A stretch of 64,000 nucleotides of DNA from an uncultured Collinsella sp. (GCA_902464485.1 CABQJJ010000004.1:1-64000); one strand, 5' to 3'. Shown: positions 1 through 8,821, counted from the stretch's first letter. Numbers and translations are program-made. The notes: a model not told the origin generated them from the sequence alone.

Positions 1-26
1 CAATCCAAGGGTTATACCCTAAGAGC

Positions 27-55
27 AAACCACCCCTTTTAGGGGTGGTTTTGAT
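27..55 (+). terminator. Rho-independent terminator of an upstream gene
   Basis: An 11-bp perfect stem (AAACCACCCCT / AGGGGTGGTTT) with a 3-nt loop, ending in a T-rich tail. It presumably ends a gene lying before the window. Confidence 0.75.
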
Positions 56-107
56 TTGGACATATGTTGCGTAAACGCCCCAACTATTACCCCTTTCGAA
101 CTTAGAT

Positions 108-236
108 TTCGGAAGTATGCGGCAAAATCTGAATAGGCCGAGCACACCGTGTATGTTCAAGCTCTATACCTGCGGTTTTATTGGCGAAAAACCGGGGTGT
201 GCTCGAGAGCTCCAGAATTTGCCGCATACTTCCGAA
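108..236. repeat. 129-bp palindromic element, copy 1
   Basis: It begins TTCGGAAGTATGCGGCAAAA and ends with the inverted version of the same arm (about 23 bp, one mismatch or slip). Inside lies a second conserved pair, GAGCACAC / GTGTGCTC, around a variable centre. A second copy with the same outer arms and the same inner GTGTGCTCG lies at 55351-55479. No plausible coding sequence is present. It looks like a MITE- or REP-type non-coding repeat. Confidence 0.8.
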
Positions 237-284
237 AACGGGGGTCCCGCGGCACTAAAAATGATCTGTATAACTCCGAGATAA

Positions 285-313
285 TGAACATGCGTAGCCG
301 TTCGCCGCATAAT
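285..313 (+). promoter_or_regulatory. Candidate promoter of the 3-hydroxyacyl-CoA dehydrogenase gene
   Basis: A -35-like TGAACA (285-290) and a -10-like CATAAT (308-313) are separated by exactly 17 bp. Transcription would start near 320 and give a leader of about 87 nt. Recognition is by consensus only. Confidence 0.35.
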
Positions 314-348
314 ACTGTCCGTTTATAGAACCCACCTCCGGCGCACAG

Positions 349-396
349 CTCTCTTACGGTTGAATAAATACACATCTATGGAATTACGTAAGAGAG
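349..396 (+). promoter_or_regulatory. Leader hairpin sequestering the ribosome-binding site
   Basis: CTCTCTTAC (349-357) pairs perfectly with GTAAGAGAG (388-396). The right arm contains most of the GAGAGGA Shine-Dalgarno region that precedes the ATG at 407, so translation could be controlled by opening this stem. A function is inferred, not shown. Confidence 0.45.
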
Positions 397-406
397 GACC
401 GTTCCT

Positions 407-1366
407 ATGAGCTACAAGACTGTTTGCGTTGCCGGCGGCGGCGTGTTGGGGAGCCAGATTGCCTTCCAGGCCGCCTACTGCGGCTTCGATGTAACGATTT
501 GGCTGCGCAGTGAGGGCAGCATCGGCCGCACCCAGCCCAAGATTGATCATGTGCGCGAGGAGTACATCGCTGCCATCGAGGGCATGGCGGACGGCACGGG
601 CGAGTGGTGCGCCGGTATCGCCGATAGCGGCCAGCCCTTCGACAAGGAGGCGGCACTTGCCGCCGTCGAGCGTGCCTACTCCACGCTCAAGCTGGAGCTC
701 GATCTTGCCAAGGCCGTAGCCGACGCCGACCTGGTCATCGAGTCGATGGCCGAGGACACCCAGGCAAAAATCGATTTCTACAAGAAGCTCGCCCCGGTTC
801 TCCCACAAAAGACCGTCATCGTGACCAACTCCTCCACGCTGCTGCCGAGCACCTTTGCCAAGTACACCGGCCGTCCCGAGAAGTACCTGTCGCTGCACTT
901 TGCCAACTCTATCTGGAAGAACAACATGACCGAGGTCATGGCTCAGGACCAAACTGACAAGCGCTATTTCGATGAGCTCGTCGACTTTGCCAACGAGATT
1001 CGCATGCTTGCCCTGCCCGTCAACAGGGAGAAGAACGGCTATCTGCTCAATTCCATGCTGGTGCCATGGCTGCTTTCGGGCCTTGACCTGTACGTCTCGG
1101 GCGTGAGCGACCCCAAGAGCATCGACCTCGCATGGACGCGTGGTACCGGCGCTCCCAAGGGCCCGTTTCGCGTATTCGACACGGTGGGCATCCGGACGGC
1201 CTACAACATCGTTATGCAGTATCAGAAGGTCCCGGGTCTGGTGAGCCCGCTACTCAAGAAGATGATGATGCCCTACAACTTTAAGGCTATGGCGTCCGTC
1301 CTCAAGCAGATGCTCGACGAAGGCAAGCTGGGCGAAAGCTCGGGCGAGGGCTTCTTTAAGTACTAA
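407..1366 (+). CDS. 3-hydroxyacyl-CoA dehydrogenase family protein
   Basis: NAD-dependent oxidation of 3-hydroxyacyl-CoA, or the reverse reduction in butyrate-type metabolism; cytoplasmic. The N-terminal Rossmann fold shows the dinucleotide motif GGGVLG at residues 10-15. His164 and Glu176 are spaced like the catalytic His-Glu dyad of the family. The C-terminal helical domain is present, and 319 aa is close to the usual size of about 280-320. ATG is preceded by GAGAGGA. It is monocistronic in appearance, with no crotonase or thiolase beside it, so the physiological substrate is open. A related dehydrogenase acting on another hydroxy acid cannot be excluded. Confidence 0.8.
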   Translation: MSYKTVCVAGGGVLGSQIAFQAAYCGFDVTIWLRSEGSIGRTQPKIDHVREEYIAAIEGMADGTGEWCAGIADSGQPFDKEAALAAVERAYSTLKLELDLAKAVADADLVIESMAEDTQAKIDFYKKLAPVLPQKTVIVTNSSTLLPSTFAKYTGRPEKYLSLHFANSIWKNNMTEVMAQDQTDKRYFDELVDFANEIRMLALPVNREKNGYLLNSMLVPWLLSGLDLYVSGVSDPKSIDLAWTRGTGAPKGPFRVFDTVGIRTAYNIVMQYQKVPGLVSPLLKKMMMPYNFKAMASVLKQMLDEGKLGESSGEGFFKY

Positions 1367-1524
1367 AAAAAGATCCCTTGGGAGCGGAAGGATTGCGGAT
1401 TGCCTTCGCGCTCCGCGTTTCCGTATCGTTGCAAGCCTAAACTTGCATTAAGGGGCGTTTGTTAAGCTGCAGGCTACCATGGGGCAGGGCTGGGCAAGCG
1501 CCTTGGGATATAGAGGAAGCAAGA

Positions 1525-3258
1525 ATGGCATTCAAAGACGGTGACGATATGGGATCGAATAGCGAAGGCGGCCGACTGTTCTCGCGCCGAACAGCTCTTG
1601 CGGGCGCGGCGGGCGTGTTGGCGTTGGCGGGCACGGGGCTCATGGGTTGCTCTGCTGTCGGAGCCGGCGCAAGCGACGCGTCTACCGCGAGCAACGACCC
1701 CACCGCCGAGCAAAAGACGCTTCACAAGCAGATTGTCGCGACCTACGATGTCGAGAAGCAGGCGGCAATCAAGGCACAGCTCGATACCGACTATGCGAGC
1801 GGCGCGTTCGACGAGAGCGAACCTTACGTCGTGGCAGACCCCTTTGGAACCGATGCACTCAGTTGCTATGTGCGGTTTACGACCGCCGATGCCGTGACCG
1901 TGTCCTATGAGGTTGCCGGTCGCAAATAGACGGGTGACACGCCCAAAATCGCCACGTTCTCCCGCACGCCCCGCGGTGGCGACACGCCGGCCACGGAGCA
2001 TGAGTTCAAGATCATCGGCCTCATTCCCAACCACAAAAACACGGTGACTCTCACTTGTACCGCGCAAGACGGCGCTAGTCGCACCTCGACCTTCACCGTT
2101 AAGACGCCGGCTCTCAAAGGCGAAGAAGAAGAGCGTCTCGCCGTCACGGCGGGGGAGTCCAACACGCCGCTCGCCAACGGCCTCTTTACCATTTTGGGCA
2201 ACGATTCGTCCAAGCTCGACTTTATGTATCTCTACGACAACGCGGGCCAGATTCGCGGCGAGGTTCCAATCATCGGCTACCGCAGTCACCGCCTGCTGTT
2301 CCCGGGCGACGGCAGCATGATCATGAGCGTCTCGACGACCAAGATGGCCCAGATTAACGCCATCGGCCAGGTGGTAAACGTCTGGAGCACGGGCGACTAT
2401 GAGTTACACCACGACTACGCTTTCGATGACGATGGCAATCTGCTGGTGCTGGCGAGCCATGCCGGCTCTGAGGCCGATTTGGACATCGACCGTGCGGCAG
2501 CCAAAGACAAAGGCGAGCGCGTTAACGTCGAGGACCTCATCATCAAGATCGACGTGACGACCGGCGACGTCTCTCTCGTCGTGGACCTGGGCGACGTATT
2601 CCCCGGACTCAAGGCAAGCGCCAAGGTGGCCTCGGATGGCGACCTGGATTGGATCCATATCAACACAATCCAGTGGCTCGGTAACGGCACCGTCCTGCTC
2701 AGCTCGCGCGAGACCTCGACGGTCATCAAGCTCACCGATATCTATGGCACGCCCACGGTTGATTGGCTCATGGGCTCACCCGATTTTTGGGCCGGCTCGG
2801 GCTTTGAAGACAAGCTGCTGCAGGCCCAGGGCGATTTTTCGCTCAACGCGGGCCAGCACAGCGTGACCTATCTGCCAAGTGCCGATACGGCAACAACCGG
2901 ACGCTATCAGGTGCTGCTGTACGACAACAACTTTGGTGCGGCCGAGAGCTATCCCAAGTTCGACTGGGGCCAGCTGGGCGCCGCGGTGGTGACCGATTGC
3001 GGCAAGGGCACGCATTCGTTTGGGCGCATCTTTACGGTGGACGAGGCGGCGCGCACCTACGAGCTTGAGGATCAGGTCGTCGTGCCGTTTTCGGGCTACG
3101 TGAGCAGCGCGCAACGAGTCGGAAGCTCGAACAGCATGCTCGTGGCTTCGGGCCAGGTCAAGACCTTTGCCGAGTACGATCGCTATGGACTGCCCATCGC
3201 CACCTACGAGATGGAAGCCGAGAAGTTCATCTACCGCGTGTATAAGTACGAGCTGTAG
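1525..3258 (+). pseudogene. Aryl-sulfate sulfotransferase (ASST) interrupted by an in-frame TAG
   Basis: Read through one stop codon, this is a complete ASST of about 577 residues. It would transfer sulfate between phenolic compounds outside the membrane. The N-terminus carries a twin-arginine motif (SRRT, residues 20-23) and a lipobox (LMGC, Cys42), so the protein would be a Tat-exported lipoprotein. Codon 135 (1927-1929) is TAG. The same frame stays open with family-like sequence on both sides, and a downstream-only frame could start at 2044. The second part keeps the expected active-site elements: HHD, the HIN motif, an Arg in SSRE, and the His in GQHS that forms the sulfo-intermediate. 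A single C-to-T change from CAG would explain the stop. It may be a strain-specific null allele, a sequencing error, or suppressed. The start at 1525 follows GAGGAAGC. Confidence 0.8.
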
Positions 3259-3293
3259 CGCGCGTTTGCGTTTGACCAACTGAGTACGAAAAC

Positions 3294-3326
3294 GCGCCAT
3301 TCGCCGATACCTTCCCCGCGAATGGT
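3294..3326 (+). terminator. Hairpin after the aryl sulfotransferase gene
   Basis: CCATTCGC and GCGAATGG pair around a short loop just downstream of the stop codon. There is no clear T-run, so it is a weak terminator candidate. Confidence 0.35.
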
Positions 3327-3451
3327 GACCATATGGTTAGATGTTGGAAACATATAGTTGTCGCTGGTCCGCTGGCGACGTTCCCCCCCCCTGATATCGG
3401 AGGTTTCGGATATGTTTCGCGCTCCGTTAAACAGCTATCGGGTGAGCTGAC

Positions 3452-3901
3452 ATGAGTCGCCGTGCTATCTCGGTTGCCCTTGCAGTAATCTGCCTGGCAG
3501 TGCTCTGTGGCGCTGCGGGCCTGTTTGCCGCAAACCGAGAAACGTCCTACATGCAGGAATGCGCTTCCGAAGGCTTCGCCATTGATGGTTACTATCGGGA
3601 TGACAAAGCAGGTTTGGAAACCCTGGCCTTTCTTGAAGAGGATAACCATCGATGGCAACTGGTCGGCAAGGGCGGCGGCTGCGTTGATGGGCAGTTCGAG
3701 CGTATGGACGATCCCAATATTCTGGTATTAAAGAATGAAAACGGCGAAATATATGGCAGGGTCCACGTGGCGTATATTTCGCGCCGACGCGATAGCGGGC
3801 AGCTCTATCTATTTAGAGATACCAAGGTGACCCGTTTTTATCTGGTGAGTACCGGTCCGGCGTTTACAGTGGAGTCTGGCGATGTCGATACGGACAGTTG
3901 A
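3452..3901 (+). CDS. Small secreted or membrane-anchored protein of unknown function
   Basis: A 149-aa product, not recognised. Residues 2-27 form an Arg-Arg start followed by a hydrophobic segment ending near AAGLFA, which is either a signal peptide or a single membrane anchor. The rest is a compact, Gly- and Asp-containing soluble domain (residues 30-149) that would lie outside the membrane. It contains two cysteines (in MQECAS and GGCVDG) that could form a disulfide. It stands alone between the sulfotransferase and a good terminator at 3924. Codon use matches its neighbours but the GC content is a little lower. A lipoprotein is unlikely because there is no lipobox. Confidence 0.65.
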   Translation: MSRRAISVALAVICLAVLCGAAGLFAANRETSYMQECASEGFAIDGYYRDDKAGLETLAFLEEDNHRWQLVGKGGGCVDGQFERMDDPNILVLKNENGEIYGRVHVAYISRRRDSGQLYLFRDTKVTRFYLVSTGPAFTVESGDVDTDS

Positions 3902-3923
3902 TTCGTGGCAACAAGACAGCGAG

Positions 3924-3957
3924 CGGGGCGTGGGCGTTGTGCCTGCGCCCCGTTTTT
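3924..3957 (+). terminator. Rho-independent terminator
   Basis: CGGGGCG / CGCCCCG stem followed by a run of five T residues, just behind the small secreted-protein gene. Confidence 0.75.
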
Positions 3958-4028
3958 GCTTGCGTCCGTGTCGCGTCTGCACTTCATCGCCGCTTGCGCC
4001 CGTGTGCGCATCTATCCCACGCTCTGCA

Positions 4029-5168
4029 TCACTTTACGTCATACTCCACGCGATCGAGTTCGGGCACGTTGAGATCGATGAGCTTGCGGGCGATGCGGCG
4101 GTCGTGTGCCCCAAGCGCCTCGCCCGTTGTCACATGGGCGACAATTTCGCGCTCAACGATGCCTTCCTCGTCACCTTCGGTAGCCGAGGTCTCGACGGCG
4201 ACGGTGTAATCCTTAAAGCCTGGAAGTACCGCCGCAAGCTCACGCGTGGTCTCGGTGACGCCGTAGCCGTCCTGCACGCCCGCTTGCGCCGAGCCGATAG
4301 AGCCCGCCGTCATGACGATGCAAGGGATGGCAAAGATCACCGTACCCACGATGATGCGGCGGCGCACTTTGCGTGACAGCTCGTCGACCTCGGCATCTTC
4401 CTCGGCCGTCACAATGCCGTCGCCGTTGAGGTCGCGCTTGAGCGGCACGCGCAAAAGAAGCAGCACGGCCTCTGCCGCCAGCGCGATAAAGACCACGTTG
4501 ATGCCAAACTCGTAGAGCGCCGAGAGAAATAGCGACCCGCTTGCGATGGCGATGCCGTAGCCTGCCGCGCACAGGGGTGGCATGAGTGCGGTCGCCACGG
4601 CCACGCCGGCGATGAGCGTTGCGGGCTCCTGGTCGCGCGAGTTGCCCAGCCCGCCCGCAAAGCCACCCGCGAGTGCGACGGCAAGGTCCCACACCGTGGG
4701 CGTCGAGTTATCGATAATGGCGGCCGTGGTAGTGCCAAGGGGCGAGAGCTTAAAGTACAACGTGGACGTGACCAGGCAAAAGGCCATCTGCAGAGCAAGG
4801 CCGGCGACGGCCTCGACGGTAATCTCGCGGTCGAGCGTGGCGATGCCGTATGCCATGGCAAGGACCGAGCCCATGAGCGGGCAGATGAGCATGGCGCCCA
4901 CGATGGCGATGTCCGAATCAATGTCGAGACCGATGCTCGCGATCAGCATCGCGATGATGAGGATGCACAGGTGAGAGCCGGTCAGGCGCGCCCCGTTTAC
5001 AAAGCGCCTACGGATTACGTGATAGGGCGCGCGCCCCTCGCGAATGTTGAACGCCTGCTTTAAGAATCGGCTGGCGTTCTCCATGGCCTCGCTATGGGCA
5101 GGACGGATGCCGTGGCGCCGGTGATGGCGCTCGCGCAATCGCTTAATCTGTTGCTTGTCGAGTTCCAT
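4029..5168 (-). CDS. DUF389 family membrane protein with an EF-hand-like loop
   Basis: A 379-aa integral membrane protein of the DUF389 (TIGR00341-type) family, whose function is not established. The N-terminus is strongly basic (residues 8-25, many Arg/His/Lys), followed by several membrane helices between about residues 62 and 242, including the family-typical GAMLICPLMG segment. After this core comes a hydrophilic loop with DLNGDGIVTAEE (residues 246-257). This fits the 12-residue calcium-binding EF-hand pattern, with acidic or amide ligands at positions 1, 3, 5 and 12. A further helix and a soluble C-terminal domain of about 100 residues follow. ATG at 5168 is chosen because GAGGTAA lies 5 nt upstream; an upstream in-frame ATG lacks such a site. 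Confidence 0.8.
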   Translation of the reverse strand: MELDKQQIKRLRERHHRRHGIRPAHSEAMENASRFLKQAFNIREGRAPYHVIRRRFVNGARLTGSHLCILIIAMLIASIGLDIDSDIAIVGAMLICPLMGSVLAMAYGIATLDREITVEAVAGLALQMAFCLVTSTLYFKLSPLGTTTAAIIDNSTPTVWDLAVALAGGFAGGLGNSRDQEPATLIAGVAVATALMPPLCAAGYGIAIASGSLFLSALYEFGINVVFIALAAEAVLLLLRVPLKRDLNGDGIVTAEEDAEVDELSRKVRRRIIVGTVIFAIPCIVMTAGSIGSAQAGVQDGYGVTETTRELAAVLPGFKDYTVAVETSATEGDEEGIVEREIVAHVTTGEALGAHDRRIARKLIDLNVPELDRVEYDVK

Positions 5169-5326
5169 GCTTACCTCGTCTGGCATCCGAGTCACTCTTC
5201 GCGTCTGTTGTCTTTACTCTACACCGCGTTGAGCGAGGTGTCAGACGAGGCTTGTTGACCTAGAAGTCAGACCAATCGGCATGACTAAAAACGCCGTGAG
5301 GATTAAAAAGACCAAATAGACAAAAA

Positions 5327-5359
5327 GCGCGGGGCCGGATTGTTTCCGACCCCGCGCTC
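5327..5359 (-). terminator. Terminator of the OPT transporter gene
   Basis: On the minus strand a GCGCGGGGTCGGA / TCCGGCCCCGCGC stem with one mismatch is followed by TTTTTG. It lies 25 bp past the OPT stop codon. Confidence 0.8.
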
Positions 5360-5383
5360 TGCGTTGGCGCGTTGTTGCTCTGC

Positions 5384-7087
5384 TTACCCCAGCAGGCTCA
5401 AGCCGACGGAGATAAACGCCAAGATAACGCCGACGATAGACTCGCCGCCCAGCAGGCCGCTGGCAACGACCAGGCCCTGCTCCTGGAAGGCGGCATCCTT
5501 GGCGGCCTTCTCCTCGTCCGAAAGACCGGCGGTGGCGTCGCGGTGGGCGGACCACTTGTCGTAGGCGAGCTTGACGCAGGAGCCCAAGAAAGCCGTGAGC
5601 GACATATAGAACGGCAGGTACACGCCCAGGCCGATCATCATGGCCGGGATGCCGAGCCAGTACATGACGATGCCGGCAATAAAGCCGCCTGCGAACCACG
5701 GCACGCTCGGGATGCCCGAGACCATGGTGGCGACCACGCTTGCCTGCGCGGCAACGAAGCTCTTGTCGGGACCAAAGGCGTCCGGACCATAGGCGGTGAC
5801 GAGCGCGACCATGACGGCGGCGGCGACCAGGGCGCCCACGATGCCGCCGATGGCCTGGCCGATCCACTGTGCACGCGGGTTGGTGCCCAGCACGGCGCCG
5901 GCTTTAAAGTCGTTCATGACGTCGCCCGCAAGGCCGCACGCCACGGCCACGATGCCGGCGATAAAGAACAGCTTGACCTGCGCGAGCTGTGCGAAGGCGG
6001 CCACGATGAGCATGACGATGAGACCAAAGATCTCCATGGGGTCAATGCCCGTCTGGCCGCAGCTCTGCGCGCTCATGATGGTGGTGACAAAGGTGAACAG
6101 CGTGACGATGACGGCAGGCACGGGGCCAAGATCGAGTGCGATGGCGACGATCACGGCGATGGCGGCGGCGCCCAGGCCGATGATGCCGGCGTCGAGCTTA
6201 AGGGAGCCCGAGATGAGCGACTGCTCGTCGGTGTCGGTGGAGTTGTCGGCGGCAAGACCGCGGACGATGTCGGCGACCTGCGGCAGGATGTCCTTGAGGA
6301 CGACGGCGACGCCAAAGCCCATCATAAGGCCCATGCCTAAGGACTTGACGATGCCCTGTGCAGTCATAACGTCGAACAGGCCGGCAGTAGTGCCGCCCAC
6401 GATGATGCCAAAGTTGCCCAGCAGGGCGCCGGCAAACCAGAAAGCGACCGGGGCGAAGCCCACGAGGAAGCCGACGGAGAGCAGCATGGGCGAGTTGTAG
6501 ATACCAAAGGTCACGCCGGGGATGTTGAGCGTGCACAGCATGCTGGGCACAATGCCCAGGGCATCGCGAAGCACGCTGTAGATGCCGGCGAGGGCCATGG
6601 AGCCGAAGAGCTGCTTGCCGGTCTTGCCGCCGGCCTCGGTCGCGCGCAGGGTCTGAGCTGCGGCGTTGCCGGTGGGGAACTCGAGCGCGGCATCCACGAT
6701 AAAGTGACGGTGGATAAGCGCCGTGGCCAGCAAGCCCAGGATGGTGCCGGCGAGTGCCACGATAAACATGTCGAGCCAGCTGATCTGGTCGGCGTAGCCC
6801 AGCATCCAAGCGCCCGGGATGGTAAACGCCAGGCCGCCGGCGACCATGGCGCCCGCGGACATAATGGTGTGGGTGACGTTGGCCTCGTTGAGGCTGGCGT
6901 TGCCCATGAGCTTCAGGAAGAACAGCGAAATGACGGCAGCGAAGACGATCGGCCAGGGGAGTGCGCCCATCTTGAGGGCAGTGTAGGCCGAGCTTGCCGT
7001 GATGATCACGCAGCCAAGGACGCCGATGATGACGCCGCGCAGCGTAAGTTGCCCGCGCATCGAGGCGCGGTTCGAGGGATTGCTCAT
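5384..7087 (-). CDS. OPT family oligopeptide transporter
   Basis: A 567-aa polytopic membrane protein of the OPT superfamily, which imports peptides or metal chelates using the ion gradient. Hydrophobic segments cover nearly the whole length (about 14-16 helices). Family-like stretches include the first helix followed by YTALKMGALPWPI, the conserved FPTGNAAAQTL region near residue 140, and the SAQSCGQTGIDP region in the middle. The C-terminal cytoplasmic tail is rich in Asp, Glu and Lys. ATG follows AAAGGAG on the minus strand. It is a single gene with its own terminator. The cargo cannot be read from sequence; bacterial members are usually annotated as peptide transporters. Confidence 0.9.
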   Translation of the reverse strand: MSNPSNRASMRGQLTLRGVIIGVLGCVIITASSAYTALKMGALPWPIVFAAVISLFFLKLMGNASLNEANVTHTIMSAGAMVAGGLAFTIPGAWMLGYADQISWLDMFIVALAGTILGLLATALIHRHFIVDAALEFPTGNAAAQTLRATEAGGKTGKQLFGSMALAGIYSVLRDALGIVPSMLCTLNIPGVTFGIYNSPMLLSVGFLVGFAPVAFWFAGALLGNFGIIVGGTTAGLFDVMTAQGIVKSLGMGLMMGFGVAVVLKDILPQVADIVRGLAADNSTDTDEQSLISGSLKLDAGIIGLGAAAIAVIVAIALDLGPVPAVIVTLFTFVTTIMSAQSCGQTGIDPMEIFGLIVMLIVAAFAQLAQVKLFFIAGIVAVACGLAGDVMNDFKAGAVLGTNPRAQWIGQAIGGIVGALVAAAVMVALVTAYGPDAFGPDKSFVAAQASVVATMVSGIPSVPWFAGGFIAGIVMYWLGIPAMMIGLGVYLPFYMSLTAFLGSCVKLAYDKWSAHRDATAGLSDEEKAAKDAAFQEQGLVVASGLLGGESIVGVILAFISVGLSLLG

Positions 7088-7239
7088 ATAGAACTCCTTT
7101 GCGTATATCCGCTTCCCCCGGGAGCGCCGCTACGGATACGGCGCGGGAAGTCGGGTTACCAAGGGCCGCCGCGTGAGCTCGCGCGCGACCGCGCACCAGT
7201 ATAGCGGTGCCGCTCGCTTCGCGCCCTGCCAAAACCAGT

Positions 7240-7275
7240 TAATTTGGGACGGGGCTTTTTAGCTACCCCGTCCCG
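7240..7275. repeat. GGGACGGGG hairpin repeat, copy 1
   Basis: AATTTGGGACGGGGC with TTTTTAGCTA followed by CCCCGTCCC. The GGGACGGGG / CCCCGTCCC arms form a perfect 9-bp stem. Related copies lie at 8822-8853 (inverted) and 43203-43229. It lies in the divergent region between the OPT gene and coaX and may serve as an extra hairpin in the coaX leader. Confidence 0.65.
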
Positions 7276-7323
7276 GGATGATCATCGGGATATACTGCTG
7301 GGCAGACGAAAGGAGCGCCGACG

Positions 7324-8175
7324 ATGCTTAATGGGTGTGCATACATATTGACGGTCGACGTGGGCAACACGTTCATTCGCTTTGGCCTGTTTGCCGAGGA
7401 TTCAGCCACGGCACAGGAATGCCCGCTCGCGACGTGCGAGATCACGACGCCGTCGAGCATCACAGCCGACGAGGCGCGTATGAGGCTCGCGCAGGTCATG
7501 GGTGCACTGGCAGCCGATGCGGGCATGCCGGGCGCGCTCGTTCCCGCGGCCGCAGTGCTGAGCTGCGTGGTGCCGGCGCTCGAGCGCCCGTGGAAGGCGG
7601 CGCTTTCCCGCACCTGCACGGGGCGCGTGCTCACCGTGGGGCCGGGTCTCAAGACCGGCATGCCCGTGCACTACGACGACCCGGCCGAGATCGGTCCCGA
7701 CCGCATCGCCGACGCCGTGGCGGCCCGTGCCGTCTACGGCTCTCCGTGCATCGTGATCGACCTGGGCACTACGACCAATATCGAGGCCATCGACGCGCGC
7801 GGCACTTTTGTGGGCGGCGTCATCGCGCCAGGCCTGGCCCTCGGCGCCCGCTCGCTCTCGGCCGCTGCGGCACGCCTGCCGCAGGTCGAGCCCTCGGCAC
7901 CCACCCATGTGATTGGTCGCAACACGCGCGAGGCCATGCGCTCGGGCGTGGTCTTGGGCGAGGTAGCCCGCATCGACGGAATGCTCGACATGGTGCTTGC
8001 CGAGATGCGCGCGACCAAGGCGGCTGGGGAGGGCGGCGTGCCCATCGTCATTACCGGCGACGATGCCGAGGCGCTTGCGGCGCTGGTCGGTCATAGCCTG
8101 ACGGTAGACGATGCGCTGACGTTGCGGGGCCTGGCCGAGCTGTACCGCATCAACCGTAAACCCCGCCGCGCGTAA
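7324..8175 (+). CDS. coaX: Type III pantothenate kinase
   Basis: Phosphorylates pantothenate with ATP, the first step of coenzyme A synthesis; cytoplasmic. The ASKHA-fold motifs are visible: DVGNT near residue 12 (phosphate loop), GPDR near residue 121 (pantothenate site) and DLGTTTN near residue 142. The length of 283 aa is slightly above the usual 255-265, mainly through loops rich in Ala and Gly. ATG follows AAAGGAGCG. It heads a run of co-directional genes (dCMP deaminase, nfu, lgt), separated by enough space that separate promoters are possible. Confidence 0.9.
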   Translation: MLNGCAYILTVDVGNTFIRFGLFAEDSATAQECPLATCEITTPSSITADEARMRLAQVMGALAADAGMPGALVPAAAVLSCVVPALERPWKAALSRTCTGRVLTVGPGLKTGMPVHYDDPAEIGPDRIADAVAARAVYGSPCIVIDLGTTTNIEAIDARGTFVGGVIAPGLALGARSLSAAAARLPQVEPSAPTHVIGRNTREAMRSGVVLGEVARIDGMLDMVLAEMRATKAAGEGGVPIVITGDDAEALAALVGHSLTVDDALTLRGLAELYRINRKPRRA

Positions 8176-8188
8176 AGGCGAAGGGGTC

Positions 8189-8223
8189 GGTGGGACAAAC
8201 GCTACTGAGAAATCTGTCCCACC
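8189..8223. repeat. GGTGGGACA hairpin
   Basis: GGTGGGACA (8189-8197) pairs perfectly with TGTCCCACC (8215-8223). It is a member of the scattered GGGAC-core hairpins and lies directly behind coaX. Confidence 0.55.
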
Positions 8224-8273
8224 ACCCACCTGCTACAATGGGTCAAATTGTCACAATCACGGAGGTGTCTGCC

Positions 8274-8798
8274 ATGTCGGACGATCTCAATCAAACTGCG
8301 TCGGGCAAGCGCCGCGACGTTATTAGCTGGGACGAGTTCTTTATGAGCGTGGCCATTGCCGCGCAGCGCCGCAGCAAGGATCCCAATACGCAGGTGGGCG
8401 CGTGCATCGCCAGCACCAACCACCGTATTCTTTCGGTGGGCTACAACGGTACGCCCTCGGCACTCAACGATGACTTTTTCCCGTGGGGCACGAGCGACGA
8501 CCCGTTGCAGGACAAGCACAACTACGTGGTCCATGCCGAGGCCAACGCCGTGCTCAACTACCGCGGCTCGCTTAAGGACCTCGAAGGTTCCACAGTCTAC
8601 GTCACGCTGTTCCCGTGCCATGACTGTGCCAAGATCCTGGCGCAGGTAGGCGTGGGCGAGGTTGTCTACCTGGACAATAAGTACGCCGACACCGACGACG
8701 GCCGCATCAGCCGCCGCATTCTCGACTCCTGCGGCATTAGCTACCGCCAGGTTATCGTCGATGTCCATATTGGTACCGGGGAGCAAACTCGGCAGTAG
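8274..8798 (+). CDS. Deoxycytidylate (dCMP) deaminase
   Basis: Deaminates dCMP to dUMP, feeding dTMP synthesis. The zinc-dependent cytidine deaminase motifs are clear: HAE at residues 87-89 (zinc ligand plus catalytic Glu) and PCHDC with the two zinc cysteines Cys115 and Cys118. The region around residues 55-75 (GYNGTPS) is also typical of dCMP deaminases and the ComEB group. 174 aa. ATG 8274 is chosen over an upstream in-frame start because GGAGG sits 8 nt before it. No competence genes adjoin, so the nucleotide role is preferred. Confidence 0.88.
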   Translation: MSDDLNQTASGKRRDVISWDEFFMSVAIAAQRRSKDPNTQVGACIASTNHRILSVGYNGTPSALNDDFFPWGTSDDPLQDKHNYVVHAEANAVLNYRGSLKDLEGSTVYVTLFPCHDCAKILAQVGVGEVVYLDNKYADTDDGRISRRILDSCGISYRQVIVDVHIGTGEQTRQ

Positions 8799-8821
8799 GA
8801 TGTGCCGGCGCTATCTGGCGC

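Noticed and set aside
178..375. Minus-strand frame with RFRKYAANS, similar to one at 55372 (RFRKYAAKF)
   Set aside because: The similarity comes from the shared arm of the 129-bp palindrome, not from a shared protein.
323..952. Long minus-strand frame opposite the 3-hydroxyacyl-CoA dehydrogenase gene
   Set aside because: It is the complement of a clear gene in GC-rich DNA; composition is Gly/Val/Leu-rich without domain signature or ribosome-binding site.
5372..6340. Plus-strand frame rich in Asp/His/Gly opposite the OPT transporter
   Set aside because: Typical antisense artefact of a GC-rich membrane-protein gene.
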